DNA of 64,000 nt from Paulinella micropora (GCA_009731375.1 BJOX01000012.1:349073-413072), one strand, 5' to 3'; positions 1 to 11,548 are shown, counted from the stretch's first letter. Numbers and translations: made by a program. The notes: generated by a model from the sequence alone, not told the origin.

Positions 1-1659
1 TGCCCCCCCCCCCCCTCATTTTTCAATAGAATGACATTACGGCCAAAACACTTGATGAAAGGCAAGGGTAAGAAGGCGACTCAGACTTTGGTTTTCCAGC
101 ACCCAACTCGTTGTTCTTCTCCTTAAAGTTTCACCTCCTTTCCTTTGCGCCACTGGGAAAAGGTGAGTTTCTGCTGTATTAATAATAAAATAAAAGTACG
201 AGTTGCAAGTATTTTATTAAATAAATAATTCATTGAGGAACTCTGTACTTCAAATTATTAATACCAATGGCTACTTGCTTTCATATTAATTTTGTTCGTT
301 AATAATACCATTTAATAATAATACTTATAAACAGTTTACAATTATTAATATTTAACTACCAACGCTATGTATTCTCCTGAATTTTCTATCTCATTGTTTG
401 GCAATTTAACATATTATCCATTTTCTTACTTCTTCTCTTACAACGCTAACTGCACTCTGTCCCTGATCCTTTTTACTGCAACTTTACTCTATTATACTGG
501 CCAACTTTAGTATAATATGCTGCACTTTACTGAGAATCAACGACTCTGATTTCAAGGCTGCACCATGTTTTACCAAATTACACCTGGTTTTTCACGCCAC
601 CTGTGGCAGGGAAAATTTCCCTTCAGTTTTTGGAGCCTTCCTTTTTTACCCATATCAACTTCGAGATTTTATTGAACGTACTCAAGTTCCTATTTTCAAC
701 CTTTCTGCTTCACTCTCATCCGTCGCCACACAACCCAACCTCAGCTAAACCACTTCCGCACCATCTGCTTGCGACTCCCTTTCTGCTCACAACTGTGCCT
801 TCATCGTGACCTGCAACATACAAGCTCTGCAAACTACCGTACAAACACCCTCTCTTATCCTGCACTTCAACCTGCCGCCCTGCTTGCCACTGCTAGCTTC
901 TTCCAAAAATTGTTTTATCAACTCTTGTCTCAAAACTAATCTTACATGACTCAGGCTTACTACTAGCCCTTGGCAAAGGGGTGAGCACGTGTTAGACTAC
1001 TGTATTAATAAAGCAATCTATGCTAGCTACTAATCTCGCAACATGCAATACAACTTTAATGAAGAAGACGCCGACAGCCGCGCCACGTAAATAGACTGGC
1101 CGGATCATAAGTAATGGCCTTACGATACCGTTACTCCGATACGGCCGGTCCGTAACTATTAATAGTAATTATTAGTTCCAACACCGAGTCCCCCTGGAAC
1201 AAAATGAGTTAATACTAAGTTACTGCCGTTCCTACTATTTACGCTCCTATCTATAACTATTTTGTGAAACATCATAAAAACACAAACTCAAAACACCTTC
1301 CCTTAACCTTACTCTCTCCGAGAAGTAGTAGTCGGGGTTGGATACCTTCCTACCCACAGCGAGCACGTATCAGTTAGACTACGTACAAGGCAGCGGCCTG
1401 TGGTGTAGACGCGAGAAAGATTAACCCGCTATCCCTTGCCTATACTACCTCACCGTGGCAAATGATTAAGGGAAACATGTAAGGATCATATACATACATA
1501 TCATATATTAAGTACAAGGATATAAAACCGACTTGAGGGAAAGTAGAATAAACATGTAATTGATATATGTTATATTTGTAGATAATCTATACATATATTT
1601 ACGTACGCCAGTGATCATAAACTAAATTCTAAATTTGGAAGCGCTTCCCGTTAGGGGGT

Positions 1660-1669
1660 ATATAAAAGC
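1660..1669 (+). promoter_or_regulatory. TATA-box-like element
   Basis: TATATAAAAG follows a GGGG run and lies about 65 bp upstream of a stem-loop at 1733-1800. It matches a strong eukaryotic TATA consensus, but no gene is visible downstream on the plus strand, so it could be a relic LTR promoter or chance in AT-rich DNA. Confidence 0.25.
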
Positions 1670-1732
1670 CACAAAAGACATGTGAAATGTGAGAACAAAT
1701 ACACGATATCTTTTATAGGCGGGTCTGGTACA

Positions 1733-1800
1733 TCTAGCTAGTCTGTCGTACTTCCGTGTTGTTCCACATTCCCATGTGGCACGTTCACCGACTAGCTAGA
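1733..1800. repeat. Nested inverted repeat
   Basis: An 11-bp arm (TCTAGCTAGTC, 1733-1743) pairs perfectly with 1790-1800. Between them is a second stem, CCACAT/ATGTGG, around 1764-1778. It could form a two-tier hairpin. Its function is unknown. Confidence 0.5.
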
Positions 1801-2388
1801 CTCCAACTTGGCCCCTTATGGTTTTTATATGTGTATTATTGTGTTATAAGTCGATGATACCAATCTAATAAAAACGTAAAAGAAATAATTACTAATAACG
1901 AAGAGAGATAAAGATGCAGCCCAATTCGATCACAATTTTAAGTGGATCTGATCTTTTCGATAACCAGATCCTATAAAATGTGGCCAGTAACGACGAGCGA
2001 AGTAGCAACGAGTAGTACGATGGGGCGACAAGGCGCCAAGTCCAAGTCACTTCTTGACTTCATCGGCGCGGGTCCGGGTCCCCGGTGGCGCGTCCCTCCT
2101 CCCCCTCATTGTGCACTGAATGGTAGGTAGGGGGGAGGAAGAGGACAAAAGAGAGTCCAGGCACGTCATGCCTCTTCTCCTGAAAAGGAGGTACTTCTCT
2201 TTTGCGCATTCAACCGCTCTTGCCGCTCGCGCGTTCATTCACCTATATCACTCCCCTCTAGATATATATATGCGAGAAATACGATCTTACGAAAATAATT
2301 GCTAATCGCTTCCATAATATGGGTATTACGATCATGACGTAAATTTATCCGCGATCCTCCCAGAAACTTACATCGCGACTCCCGGTAC

Positions 2389-2598
2389 TTATACCGCGAC
2401 ATCAATATCGAATTTCACGAGAAATTCTTTCGCTAATCTGACCGAGATGCGGTCCGCGAGATAATTAAACCTTTCATACGTGAAATTGATTTTGGTAAAG
2501 ACATCCGCGATATTTTCCTCCGTGGATACCCGGAAAAGTTTAACAACTCCCTCCTTGACCAACTTCTCGAGGAGGTGGAACCAAGCCAGCGGAATCAC
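2389..2598 (-). pseudogene. Ty1/copia retrotransposon RNase H C-terminal fragment
   Basis: About 65 residues resemble the last part of a Ty1/copia Pol polyprotein: a Leu-Val-Lys-Glu-Gly stretch, then STEENIADVFTK, then a phenylalanine-leucine-aspartate-arginine region. The 'T.EN.AD.FTK' signature is typical of the end of the copia RNase H domain, where the polyprotein stops just before the polypurine tract and 3' LTR. Upstream in coding sense (above 2598) the copia similarity ends abruptly, so integrase, reverse transcriptase and most of RNase H are missing. It is a dead fragment on the minus strand. The LTR would be expected at lower coordinates, but I could not recognise it. Confidence 0.75.
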
Positions 2599-2771
2599 TA
2601 TTTTGTAACGCGGATTCCGTATTTTTTTTTATATATACTTTTGCAAACAGAGATATATTTTTTGGGAAAATAACTGTCGAAAGGACAGGTTGTGTTGGTT
2701 GTATATGCCACACAAAGGCATCATGAAGTATTGAACTCTTAGCATCCATATTCGAGAGGTACTGGGACAGA

Positions 2772-2806
2772 ACTTTGGTTCCAGTTATCCGCAGGATTTT
2801 TAGAAC
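2772..2806. repeat. Hairpin motif, copy 1 (second copy at 14138-14178)
   Basis: The core TTATCCG(C/T)AGGATTTTTAGAAC is shared with 14138-14178, about 35 bp in all. The inner part ATCC-GCA-GGAT is self-complementary. Copy 2 also has near-perfect 12-bp outer arms. It could be a tiny MITE or a structured RNA element. Confidence 0.45.
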
Positions 2807-2821
2807 ATTGTTGTGTTCCAT

Positions 2822-3380
2822 CCACTGATCATTCTTCTTCTCTTGTTAATTTAAGGATTTTTAACCCAAGCATCAGAGCTATATATATAGTATGCGCTCA
2901 TGCAAGGACTAAAATCCAGCAACTAGTTCGCATTTGTTTGCGGTGCCGATTTCAGAAGAACTATCGGAACCTCAAACAAACTCGCAGCAACAGTAATCTA
3001 CGCCCATCAACAAGTCATTGCTGCTCCTCTCCGGAATTTTCTGCCAATTGACCGAAATATCCGGAGAGAAGCACCAATCAGCAACTTCCCAGGAAGCTGA
3101 ACAGTAGCATTTTCAGGAAGCTGAACAGTTGCGCGTAGTCATCGTCGCTCCGGAGTCTAACCAGCGAGTCTGGCGGAATTCATCGATAGACACAATCAAG
3201 TGAGCAATCGATAAACCCTGCCATACTAGTAACGTTGGCAGCCTCACATACAACCTTTGTAAATCTTCTTATGTTTGCAAAGGTTATACGTGTTGCTATT
3301 ATCATCCGCCGAAAACAATGAAGCGAATGGTATAAGGGCCATTTGTACTATGAGCCTCAACCATCCGCGTCAAGCTTCAT
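2822..3380. other. No gene recognised
   Basis: Unique-looking, moderately AT-rich sequence without a convincing coding frame, RNA gene or known repeat. A short self-repeat (agcaacttcccaggaagctgaacagt-like, near 3080-3130) is present. Confidence 0.4.
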
Positions 3381-4130
3381 AAGAAACAGTTCATCCGCAG
3401 AGAACCCAGCTTCTTACTTTATGGAATTCACCTGCCTGGAAGACTTAAATACATTTCATTGATAAACCTGTAATTGTGGGTTCACAACGCAAGTGTGCTC
3501 TACAAAGTATTTGGACAATCTTTTGTCCAAAAACTAGGTAGAGTGCAAGAAACGTGGCGATGAAGGTCCAGAGCCTGTCATACAATTCAAGCTCAGGATC
3601 GTATGAGAGGCACTTGAGCAAGAAACAGTTCATCCGCAGAGAACCAAGCTTCTTCCTTTATGGAATTTTCCTGCCTGCCTGCAACGCTTCAATACATTTC
3701 ATGTATGAACCTGTACTTGTGGGTTCGTCAGGTGACACTTCCTCGGGAAAAGTCGCCGAACAAGGAGAAACATTTGAATTGCCGATCTTCACTTCCACAA
3801 AGATCGGTAAAACATTTGTTTCAGCAACCGATGTCATTGGTTACGAAAGCAATGCTCACGGGCGTCTGAATTATTATGAAGCCAATGTGCCTTGCTAACA
3901 AGCCTCGTTCCAGGCGGTAGTACCAAGGGAACCAGGCGGTCATAGAGGATATGAGCCTGTTGACTTGGGTTTTATTGAGTCACGCTGAAGCAGCTTCAAC
4001 AAAACCAAAGTCATCAGTAACTGAGGAAGCAGTCCATCCACAGAGAACTAAGCTTCCTATCTTTATTTCACTTTCTCGTACAAGGTATTAATGATTTTGC
4101 TGCAAGAATTTCTCCTTGTGGGATCTAGTT
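3381..4130 (+). repeat. Three diverged direct repeats of about 105 bp
   Basis: Copies begin with AAGAAACAGTTCATCCGCAG at 3381 and 3620, and in a more diverged form (GGAAGCAGTCCATCCACAG) near 4024. Each ends near a TTGTGGG(T/A)TC motif (about 3485, 3727, 4124). Between the first two, identity is high but spoiled by small indels. The open frame across 3554-3898 has no recognisable domain, so I annotate the repeat rather than a gene. Confidence 0.6.
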
Positions 4131-4192
4131 TTCCAAAAATTGATCGCAACAACGTGACCTATGACATGATCTGCAATCGACTGTGAATTGTT

Positions 4193-5266
4193 ATGGCTGG
4201 CAACATTATTTTAAATTATAACGATGAACAGGGGCAGTGGAAACGACGACTTGCGCTGTTCTACTGGGAAAATATTCCGGACAGAGTCCGCTCCGACATA
4301 AAAAAACTCATTCTCCAAAACGAGCTGCCCTACATTCTGCTCCGCTGCATTGCTCGCTACCGTACGACAGTGGACGACAAGCCCGACGCAGACTTCTGGC
4401 GGGATATAGCACCGCCCGCTCTGAAACATAACCAAAGATATACTGAGAGCCGCATGAACTTGCTTGCGCCCTTCTTGCACGAGGGTTCCCGCGAACACGG
4501 GGTGATCCCTGATAAAGGACGTCTTACCGAGTGGACAAATTTTGTTTCTGTGTATGGGCAGTACTTGAAGGAGCTGAAACAAGGTAACACCAAGGCGTCC
4601 GATGATATCCCTCTGGCGGCTCTGCGCGGTAACGGTTACGAGGTGTTTCCCCCGCTGACGGGCCCAGGTGCCGGCCGGGGTGCCCACAAGAAAGACCGGC
4701 GTGCCTATTTCTGCGTCTACTGTCCGCACAGCAAGGATGGGTCGGGGCACCAATGCGACCCTGCGGGAATCTGCCGCGATGAGCTGTGCTGGTACGCCAA
4801 CTGCAAGAACGAAGCATACAAGAGCGCGGGCGTGCTCAAGGCGCACGGAATCGTCAACATGCGCATTGTGACCCGCGCAGAGTTCGACCGCTGGCTCACC
4901 AGTACAGAAGAAGCCGGTTCGGAATCGGAACCCAGTGAGAGCCTCAGCAAGAGCCTCAGCGAGAGCCCCAGCGTCAAGGAGTGGCAGGAAAGGGTTTTGA
5001 CCTTGGCAGCGGCGCAGGAGAACACAGAAAAAATAAGGCGCGCGACCGAAAAAATGTTAAAGGCGGAGCGCAGGCGCGTCTGCCAGATTGCTGGCATCAA
5101 GGACTGGAAGGCCTTAAAAAAGAATTACAAGGAAGCACAAAAGCGAACGCGAGAGGAGCGGCAGGCGCAGGGGTCTTCTTCTAAGAGGTCTCGACTGTCG
5201 GCCGAAGCTGCCCAGGAACGTGCGGAAAAGTACCCTTTGGATAAAAATGATAAAGAACCAGAATAA
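4193..5266 (+). pseudogene. Truncated duplicate of D5-type helicase C-terminal part
   Basis: This 357-codon frame aligns with the C-terminal two thirds of the fuller copy at 8181-9590. It begins inside the SF3 sensor/arginine-finger segment (NYNDEQGQWKRRLAL) and so lacks Walker A and Walker B. What remains is the region downstream of the ATPase, a Cys/His-rich segment (CVYCPHSK then CDPAGIC and C..ANC, about residues 173-205) that could bind zinc, a Ser/Glu-rich linker, and a Lys/Arg/Glu coiled-coil-like tail. Homology with the second copy continues past the stop to about 5620, so a tandem duplication of roughly 1.4 kb explains it. Without the nucleotide-binding motifs it cannot be an active helicase; the start ATG at 4193 is probably fortuitous. 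Confidence 0.8.
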
Positions 5267-5742
5267 CCAGGATGTTCAAGAGGTAAGTTTTTGGATATAT
5301 TCATTCTCATTTTTATCCACAGGCCTGTCACTGCTTTTTTGCATCATCAGCATTTTGCAACCCACCATGCCTCCTCTCCTGTATGTGTGTTGCAGGCGCA
5401 CGCTAGATTTCCGTGCGTCAGACAGTGGCAGTGCGCTGGCTGCACCGCCGCTCTCGGCGTGGTTCTGTCAAAGGGTTTGGCAGGACACTAGAAAAAAGAA
5501 TTTGTCTGGTTTCATTAAATTTGTTTTTTCTTGCATGAACACGATTCTTACCCACGGCAGTGGCATTCATTCGAAGCCGGAGAGACCAATGCGGACGCGC
5601 GCACGAGCAGGCGGGGGCACCCTGCCCCTTGCAAAACGCACACTCGATCTCTGCCCGAAGCGGTTTGCGGTTTGGGCTTTTTCTTGCGCGCCCTGCCCCT
5701 CTCCCCTAGTCCCTTGCCCCTTTCTTCCCCCCTCCCCCCCGT
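5267..5742 (+). other. Spliced-looking tail downstream of helicase copy 1
   Basis: Directly after the helicase frame lies CAAGAG|GTAAGT at about 5282, a perfect 5' splice site. Acceptor-like sites follow at TTTTATCCACAG (about 5323) and TGTGTGTTGCAG (about 5396). The same layout follows copy 2 at 9591-9840. It may be a 3' exon of the helicase gene or a small separate gene. The copies differ by a small indel after the Cys-rich sequence CAGCTA, so the reading frame diverges. Confidence 0.45.
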
Positions 5743-5764
5743 NNNNNNNNNNNNNNNNNNNNNN
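5743..5764. other. Assembly gap (22 N) in a poly-C tract
   Basis: The N run is flanked on both sides by C-rich homopolymer. Several gaps in the window have this arrangement. Confidence 0.95.
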
Positions 5765-5947
5765 GCCCCCCCCCCCCCCCCCTCCCCCTCTCGTGAGGTG
5801 TTGGGACAAATTTACCTGCTGCCTCCCCCTTTTACATAACTTTACTCCCTTCCCTCTGCCCCTCTCCCCTTTTTGTACCCTCTGCTCTCCTCTCAATAGA
5901 CACCAAGAAAGAGAAGGGTCTACTGAAACACAAAGACGAAACAAGAA

Positions 5948-7000
5948 ATGAGCAGCAATCCCGAGGAAGACAAAGTCTTGACCACTGAGTCAGATCCTCC
6001 TCCTTACAAAGAAATACGGGCGGATAGAAACATACAAGAAATTGCAGCCGGCAAGAAGAAGCAGAATGAACAGGACTTGGCCTTGGCGGATTCTAAGGAG
6101 ACGTTGCAAAGACTGCAAGACAGGCTAAAAGTCATTGCAGCCAAGGCCAACAATCCGTGCCTGCAGGGTCTGCGCCCGGTTTATCTGGGCACAATAGTGC
6201 CACTTGCCAACGAGAGAAGTTTGGTAAGCACGTCGCAGGCGCGAAAGTGGATCTTAGCCAATAAATGGCAAGCGCGCCTGGCGCCCTACTTTATGCCCGG
6301 CGCGCCTAAGTGGCACGTGGATCACATTGTGCCGCGCGGTTGGGGGGGCGTGGACCACCCTCGCAACTATGTCATGATGCCTGGATGGGTTAATATCTCG
6401 TTCAGTGATTTCCTGCCAGCGGAGAAGATAGCCTACATTGGCAGCGTGGCAGCCCGCAGTGCCAGGCTCTTCTGCAACTACCTGCGTCCAGGCGCCGAGT
6501 TGAGGGTCGAGGAACTGCCAGAGTTGGCTATCATGGGTGCTCTGGGCGACAGTATGCTCTATCGATGGGATGCGGCCTCGTCTACCGCTAGTCTTAGCAT
6601 GACAGAGCTAACCATGGGCAGCAACACTGCAATCGGCGGCGCAAGGCAAAAGAGCGGCCCAGTGAAGGAAAAAGCTAAAACAAAAGACCCAAAGCGTCTG
6701 GACCCTGGCGAGGCATCGGAGAAAAGACTTATGAATCTGCGCCAAGGGAAAGAAAAACGCATGAAGCCGCTTTTCACGTTAGGCCAACGCATGGAAAAGA
6801 AGGTTCTAAAAAAGAGTTCAATGCTAGAAAACCTCAATGAGTGGGAGCTGGATGTCAACGCGCTGTTGGGGTCATGCGATCTTACTCGAAACCCTGTCGA
6901 GTACATGCCTGGCAAACATGACAAGAAGGGAAGGGCTTTTGGGGAAGGTTCGATTGGAAATGTTCCGAAATGGATAATGCGTCTTCTCTGGCTACTACTA
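5948..7000 (+). pseudogene. N-terminal part of primase-helicase-like protein with HNH-like motif
   Basis: The first ATG of the second, fuller virus-like gene is at 5948. The first 350 residues or so include a Lys/Glu-rich coiled-coil-like start and then, near residue 120, HVDHIVPRGWGG followed by an Asn. That resembles the ββα-metal core of HNH nucleases (DHI.P...GG...N), but without the zinc-binding Cys pairs common in that family, so nuclease activity is a guess. A Lys/Arg-rich linker follows at about residues 230-300. Near 6960-7040 the frame is lost and coding continues in another frame from about 7041, so the gene is broken or carries a sequencing error. The order suggests this is the N-terminal half of the helicase polypeptide rather than a separate enzyme. 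Confidence 0.5.
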
Positions 7001-8180
7001 CGAATCGATCGACATAAGCAATGCCGCAGCTACTATTCTGGTGCAGCTGGCCGACAGAGAGCGTGCGAAAGTGCCGGCTCTGTTCCGCAAGTATGTGAAC
7101 GGCGAGCGGGAATCCATGCAAAAGCTGTTGTTGGAGCAGGTCGGCAGAGAGGATACCCCGGCTAACAGAAAGTGGGCCAAGAAGCAATTCAACTCGGTGA
7201 TCAACCAGAAGTCTGTGCGGGGCGACTACCTGATCGATTGCCCGCTCATGCGCGACTGGTCGCAAGCTTGCAAGAGTTTAGGGGAGCAGTTCAAACGCTT
7301 GGATGTTTTTGCGGAGGTGTGGGCTTTGGTGGAGTCGCTCAGCGACAAACCCAACAAGCTGGCTACCTTTGTCTCGTACGTCTATCAGCAAGAAGAATTG
7401 AAAATCATGATGGCTGTCATGAAGTACCTGCGTTCCCAGGCTCTTTACACCGGGGTTTACAAGTATGATGAACTGCTTGTAGAAAGCAATGTACATAAGG
7501 GCGGGGAGCTTGTCTTTACGGGCGCGAGGCTGGCGAGTATTCAGGCTCACGTAAAGAATGTGCTGGGGCTTGACGTCGAGTTCCGTAGACAGCTACCTGC
7601 CCACGATCGAGGACAATAAAAAGCTCTATGGCTAATGATACGGAATGCTGTCGCGAGCTGCTGGTGCGCCATGGCTACGAGAACAAGCTACTGCGGTACG
7701 AGGGATTTATCTTAAAGCCTCATGCGGTCATTCCCGGTGTATATGAATATTCGAGCGATTATATAACCTACACCGCGGAGTGCTCGGGTCTTCGCTCTAC
7801 TACACCGACAATGTCAGGTCGGGCAATGACACTCTGGACAAGTACCTAGCTCGTGTACCGCATCCTTTCTTCCCGCTAATGACCCAGTCGTCAATCCGAA
7901 GCGACTGGGTCAGCTTCCGCAATTGCTCATTCAACATCAAGACCTTGGACTACCGTACCTGGGATGACTTCAAGGAGAAAGGAAAGACGCCTCCGTTTAC
8001 GGATCACTTTTATGACTTTGAAATAGATTTTGCAAAATTGGCAGAAGCCTCCGGCCACGGCGACGAGTACCTTACTCCCCTTTGGTCGAACATGCTGAAG
8101 CTGCAGTTCAGCGAAGAAATGAGCTACATGTTCGAGGTGCTGGTCGGAAGGCTCTTGTACGGCGTCGGAGAATTTGATAA
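7001..8180 (+). pseudogene. Middle (D5_N-like) region of primase-helicase, frameshifted
   Basis: Coding potential passes through three frames: about 7041-7616, 7628-7800 and 7780-8180. Recognisable elements run in the order expected upstream of a D5-type SF3 helicase: a charged helical region, a segment ending in LRYEGFIL, a 'VSFRNCSFNIKT' strand equivalent to the 'F.NG..D..T' motif of D5 proteins, then 'HFYDFEIDF' and 'LVGRLLYGVGEFDNW', which immediately precedes Walker A in this family. The frame changes near 7620, 7790 and 8180 would each truncate the protein. Their number points to a decaying gene rather than one isolated sequencing error. Confidence 0.65.
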
Positions 8181-9590
8181 TTGGCTTCTGCGGGGCCGTT
8201 TCTGCTCGGGGACGGTGGGACGGGCAAAGGCACGGCCCTGGAGCTTATTGCGCTGATGAAGCCTTGGGGCAAGGTAGGGGTCATAAATAAAAACATGGAG
8301 GAGAAGTTCGGCCTGGAAGGCCTTTATCGGAAGGAGCTGGTGATGTGTATGGACCTGCCACAAAACTTTGCGAGTGTTTTGGATCAGGCTACCATGCAAA
8401 GCTGTATCACAGGAGAGAACGTGGCCGTTTCTCGCAAGAACAAGACCATCACAGGCCTGCGATGGAAGATTCCTATGATTGTGGGTGGAAACTGTGTCAT
8501 GAATTACAACGATGAACAAGGGCAATGGAAGCGACGACTTGCGCTGATACTTTGGCCTCAGACTCCTGGAAAAGTCCAATCGGATCTAAAAGAACGCATC
8601 GCAAGAAACGAGCTGCCCTACGTTCTGCTCCGCTGTATCGCCCGCTACCGGATTACTGTGCAAGAGAAGCCGGGCGCCGACTTCTGGCGAGAAATAGCGC
8701 CCGACGAGCTCCGGCAGAGTCAGAAATACGTGGAAAGCCGCATGAACGTGCTGGCGCGGTTCCTGCACGAGAGGTCAAAGGAGCACGGGGTGATCCCAGA
8801 TAAAGGACGCCTTACTCTGTGGGAAGACTTTATCTCGGCGTATGAGGGGTGCTTAAAGGAGCTGAAACAGCCTAATTTGAAGGGGGCCGAAAATATCCCC
8901 CACAGCGCGCTGCGCCAAAATGATTTCGAGGTGTTTCCCCCGCGCACGGGCCTAGGCGCTGGCAGGGGTGCTCACAAGAAAGACGGGCGCGTCAACTACT
9001 GCGTCTACTGCCCGCGCAGCAAGTCCGAGCTAGGACACGAGTGCGACCCCACGGGAGTCTGTCGAGGGGGCCTGTGCCGGTATGTGAATTGTAAGAACAA
9101 GGGGCACAGGGTTGCGGGCCGGCTCAAAGCGTATGGTATCGTAAATATGCGGATCGTAACGAAAGCCGAGTTCGACCAGTGGCTGATTGGCACTACGGAG
9201 GCCGACTCGGAATTGGGACCCAGCGAGAGCCACAGCGAGAGCCTCAGTGAGAGCCTCAGCATCAAGGAGTGGCTCTTACTGAGGGTTTTGACCTTGACAG
9301 CGACGCAAGATAACACAGAAGATGTCAGGCGCGCGATCGAAAAAATGTTAGAGACGAATGGCAAGGCGGAGCACAAGGCGGGGCGCAAGGCGGGGCGCAA
9401 GGCGGAGCGCAGGCGTGCCTGCCAAATTGCTGGCGTCAAGAACTGGAGGGCCTTGAAAAAAATATACAAGGAAGCACAAAAGCGAAAGCGAGAGGAACGA
9501 CAGGCACAGGGGTCTTCTTTTAAGAATTCCCGACTGTCGGCCGAAGCTGCCCAGGAACGTGCGGAAAAGTACCCTTTGGATAAAAAATGA
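8181..9590 (+). pseudogene. D5-type SF3 helicase ATPase and C-terminal domain
   Basis: The clearest virus-like gene here. It has Walker A GDGGTGKGT (residues 10-18 of this frame), a Walker B-like ELVMCMDL (52-59), sensor Asn in IVGGN (104), and an arginine finger in GQWKRRL (118-119). This motif set and spacing fit the superfamily 3 helicase of D5-like primase-helicases from nucleocytoplasmic large DNA viruses and relatives, which unwind DNA at replication forks. A Cys/His-rich segment (about 270-310), a Ser/Glu linker and a basic helical tail follow. The ATG at 8181 is not the true start: the frame is entered from the upstream segment by a one-base shift after ...EFDNW. Because upstream parts are also frameshifted, I call the whole 5948-9590 locus a pseudogene, though this segment is intact for 469 codons. 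Confidence 0.85.
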
Positions 9591-9960
9591 GTAAGAACCA
9601 GAACAACCAGGATGTTCAAGAGGTAAGTTTTTGGATATATTCATTCTCATTTTTATCCAAAGGCCTGTTACTGCTTTTTCGTATCATCAGCATTTTGAAA
9701 CCCATCATGCCCCTCTCCTGTGTGTGTGTTGCAGGCGCACGCTGGATTTCCGTGCGTCAGACAGTGGCAGTGCGCTGGCTGCACTGCCACTCGGCGTGGT
9801 TCTGTCAAAGGGTTTGGCAGGAGACTAGCAAGTATTTTGTCTAGCTTCATTAAATTAGCTTTTTTTTCTTTCATAAACACAATTCTTTACCCCACTCGAG
9901 GGGTGGTCCTTGAGTTGAAGAAGAGACCGGCGTGGGCATGCGCATGAGCAGGGGCAATAG
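9591..9960 (+). other. Duplicate spliced-looking tail downstream of helicase copy 2
   Basis: Repeats the tail seen after copy 1: CAAGAG|GTAAGT at about 9622, TTTATCCAAAG at about 9662, and TGTGTTGCAG at about 9735, followed by a short Cys-containing frame. Conservation of the splice-like signals in both copies suggests that they once mattered, and that this gene had eukaryotic introns. Confidence 0.45.
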
Positions 9961-9962
9961 TG

Positions 9963-10865
9963 CTAGGTCCTGCCGTTGCTATTATAGTTGGAATAAAAGT
10001 AGCGGGTCGACAAGAGCCGAAAGCTTCGCCGTTGATTGGGGAGGATATTGTACGAGTAAAAGTTATCAGGACAAGCTCCGCTTGTTACAAACCAGTGGAA
10101 ACAGTCTCGGTAGAGCCCCGTCGCGAGCATGTCCCTGTTTACGCAGGTCGAGCACGGAAAATCGAACCCTTTACAATCCCAACAAGGCGAAGGACTCCCA
10201 CACGACCCGCCGCAAGTCCAGGTGCCAGTGGTCAGGTCACTTTCCTTGCATTCGTTAATATCTGTGCATACCCCGTTCGATGGGCTGGTGTCGGGTTGGC
10301 GTGACGGAAATGGTCGCGCTGGGGCTGCGTGTTGGCGAGCTGGTCGACGTCATCGAGTTGGAGGCAGTGGATGACCCCGAGCTAGACAAAGACTGAGAGC
10401 TCGACAGGGAGCGCGACCCCGAGCTGGAAGCCGACGCCGAGCCGGTCAGCGACGCCGAACTGGTCAGCGACGCACGCACCCGCAGACCCGACACGTCGAA
10501 GCACGCGGCCCGCGACAGCCCCGCGAAGCTGAAGGCCAGGCTTCTGCAAACCCGTCGTGTCCAGTTGGCCCAGGGACGGCAACCACTCCAACGCCGTCTC
10601 GCCGTAGAAGTGTTGCCCCGTCTCGGCTGCGATGCTGTACGCCGGCAGCCGCCGGTAAGGCTCCGTTGGCACCAGCCGCCGGCAGCGTCCAGTTGTCGCC
10701 CGCCGCGCTTACCGACAGCTCCAGCACCAGATCGCCGGGCGTAGCCGACGAGGGGTCGTACGGGCAATACGCGTGCAACAGCAACGGCAGCAAGGCGGCC
10801 AGCCACACACGCGGACAGCCCGGAGCCGCCTTGCTGTTGTCAACTATGTTCAAGTGCCTCATCAT
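9963..10865 (-). pseudogene. Secreted Ser-rich, Cys-rich surface protein (frameshifted)
   Basis: Starting from ATG-ATG at 10865, the N-terminus has a likely signal peptide: a polar/basic start, then the hydrophobic core VWLAALLPLLLHAYC. The frame shifts at least twice. One frame (about 10670-10540) continues the globular part. The next (about 10540-10290) is a low-complexity Ser/Thr stalk made of SxSxS units. A further shift enters a Cys-rich, EGF-like end (CTDINEC, then CGGSCG, CWDC, CSTC) that stops at 9963. The stalk composition matches that of the larger neighbour at 11158-14110, so the two are probably diverged paralogues of a surface or virion-attachment protein. With the shifts unrepaired it cannot make the full product. 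EGF-like is my reading of the Cys pattern only. Confidence 0.55.
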
Positions 10866-10870
10866 CAGCC

Positions 10871-11157
10871 CCATCTCTTGTTTATGTAGGTATGGATTGC
10901 TAACTGTGACCCTAGCCCCCACACCCCCGCCGGCACGAGGCGGGGAGGCTGCAGGACAGATAGTGAGAAGACTCCCGGAAACTTAGCAGTAGTCAGTCGG
11001 AAACACTGCTAATAACAGCCACCGGCGAAACGAAAGGAAAGGAAAAAGAAATGCTAACCTGCTTGCTTTTTTTTTTTTTTTTATTCGGGCCTCGCAGAAA
11101 AAAATTAAAGGCTTGCAGTAGACACCTCTCCCTTGCGCAACCGCTCGTCGATCCTAA
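10871..11157. other. Short intergenic region with poly-T tract
   Basis: Contains a small GC-rich hairpin (CCCCGCC/GGCGGGG, near 10925-10945) and a run of about 17 T at 11068-11084. It separates the two minus-strand surface-protein genes. No gene is seen. Confidence 0.45.
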
Positions 11158-11510
11158 TCAGTAGTCGCTACAACACATAACCCCGTCCACTAGGTAGTTG
11201 CTCTTGTTCACAAACCGGCTCTGATTCACACTTGCTTCCGACTTCCAGCGCATGCTAGGGAGAAAACTAAAGCCCAACCCCTGCGGAGCAAAGTATTTGC
11301 CGGCAGGGCCCATTTGGCTAATTAGCACATTGCACAAGACCGCACTTCCGTTAACACCCAGGCCGTGCAATCCGCTGAAGTTGGTTTGGCCGTACCCTTC
11401 ACAACCACCCGCCGCTACAAATTACTGCTGCGCGGCGCTCACGAGCGCCGGATCGATTTGCAGGTTAGAATCAGTAGGCATGCGACAGACGTGAAAGCCA
11501 AAGTTACAAG

Positions 11511-11512
<2 letters not shown>

Positions 11513-11548
<36 letters not shown>

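Larger units (their letters stand above)
1..2388. other. AT-rich non-coding stretch
   Basis: No convincing coding region is seen. The sequence is AT-rich with many TAATA/ATTAT runs. The short open frames have no recognisable motif. It may include the LTR or flank of the copia remnant that follows, but I could not define LTR ends or a target-site duplication. Confidence 0.5.

Noticed and set aside
2540-2821. Coding extension of the copia fragment on the minus strand
   Set aside because: The open frame shows no integrase or RT motif and does not join the RNase H fragment in frame.
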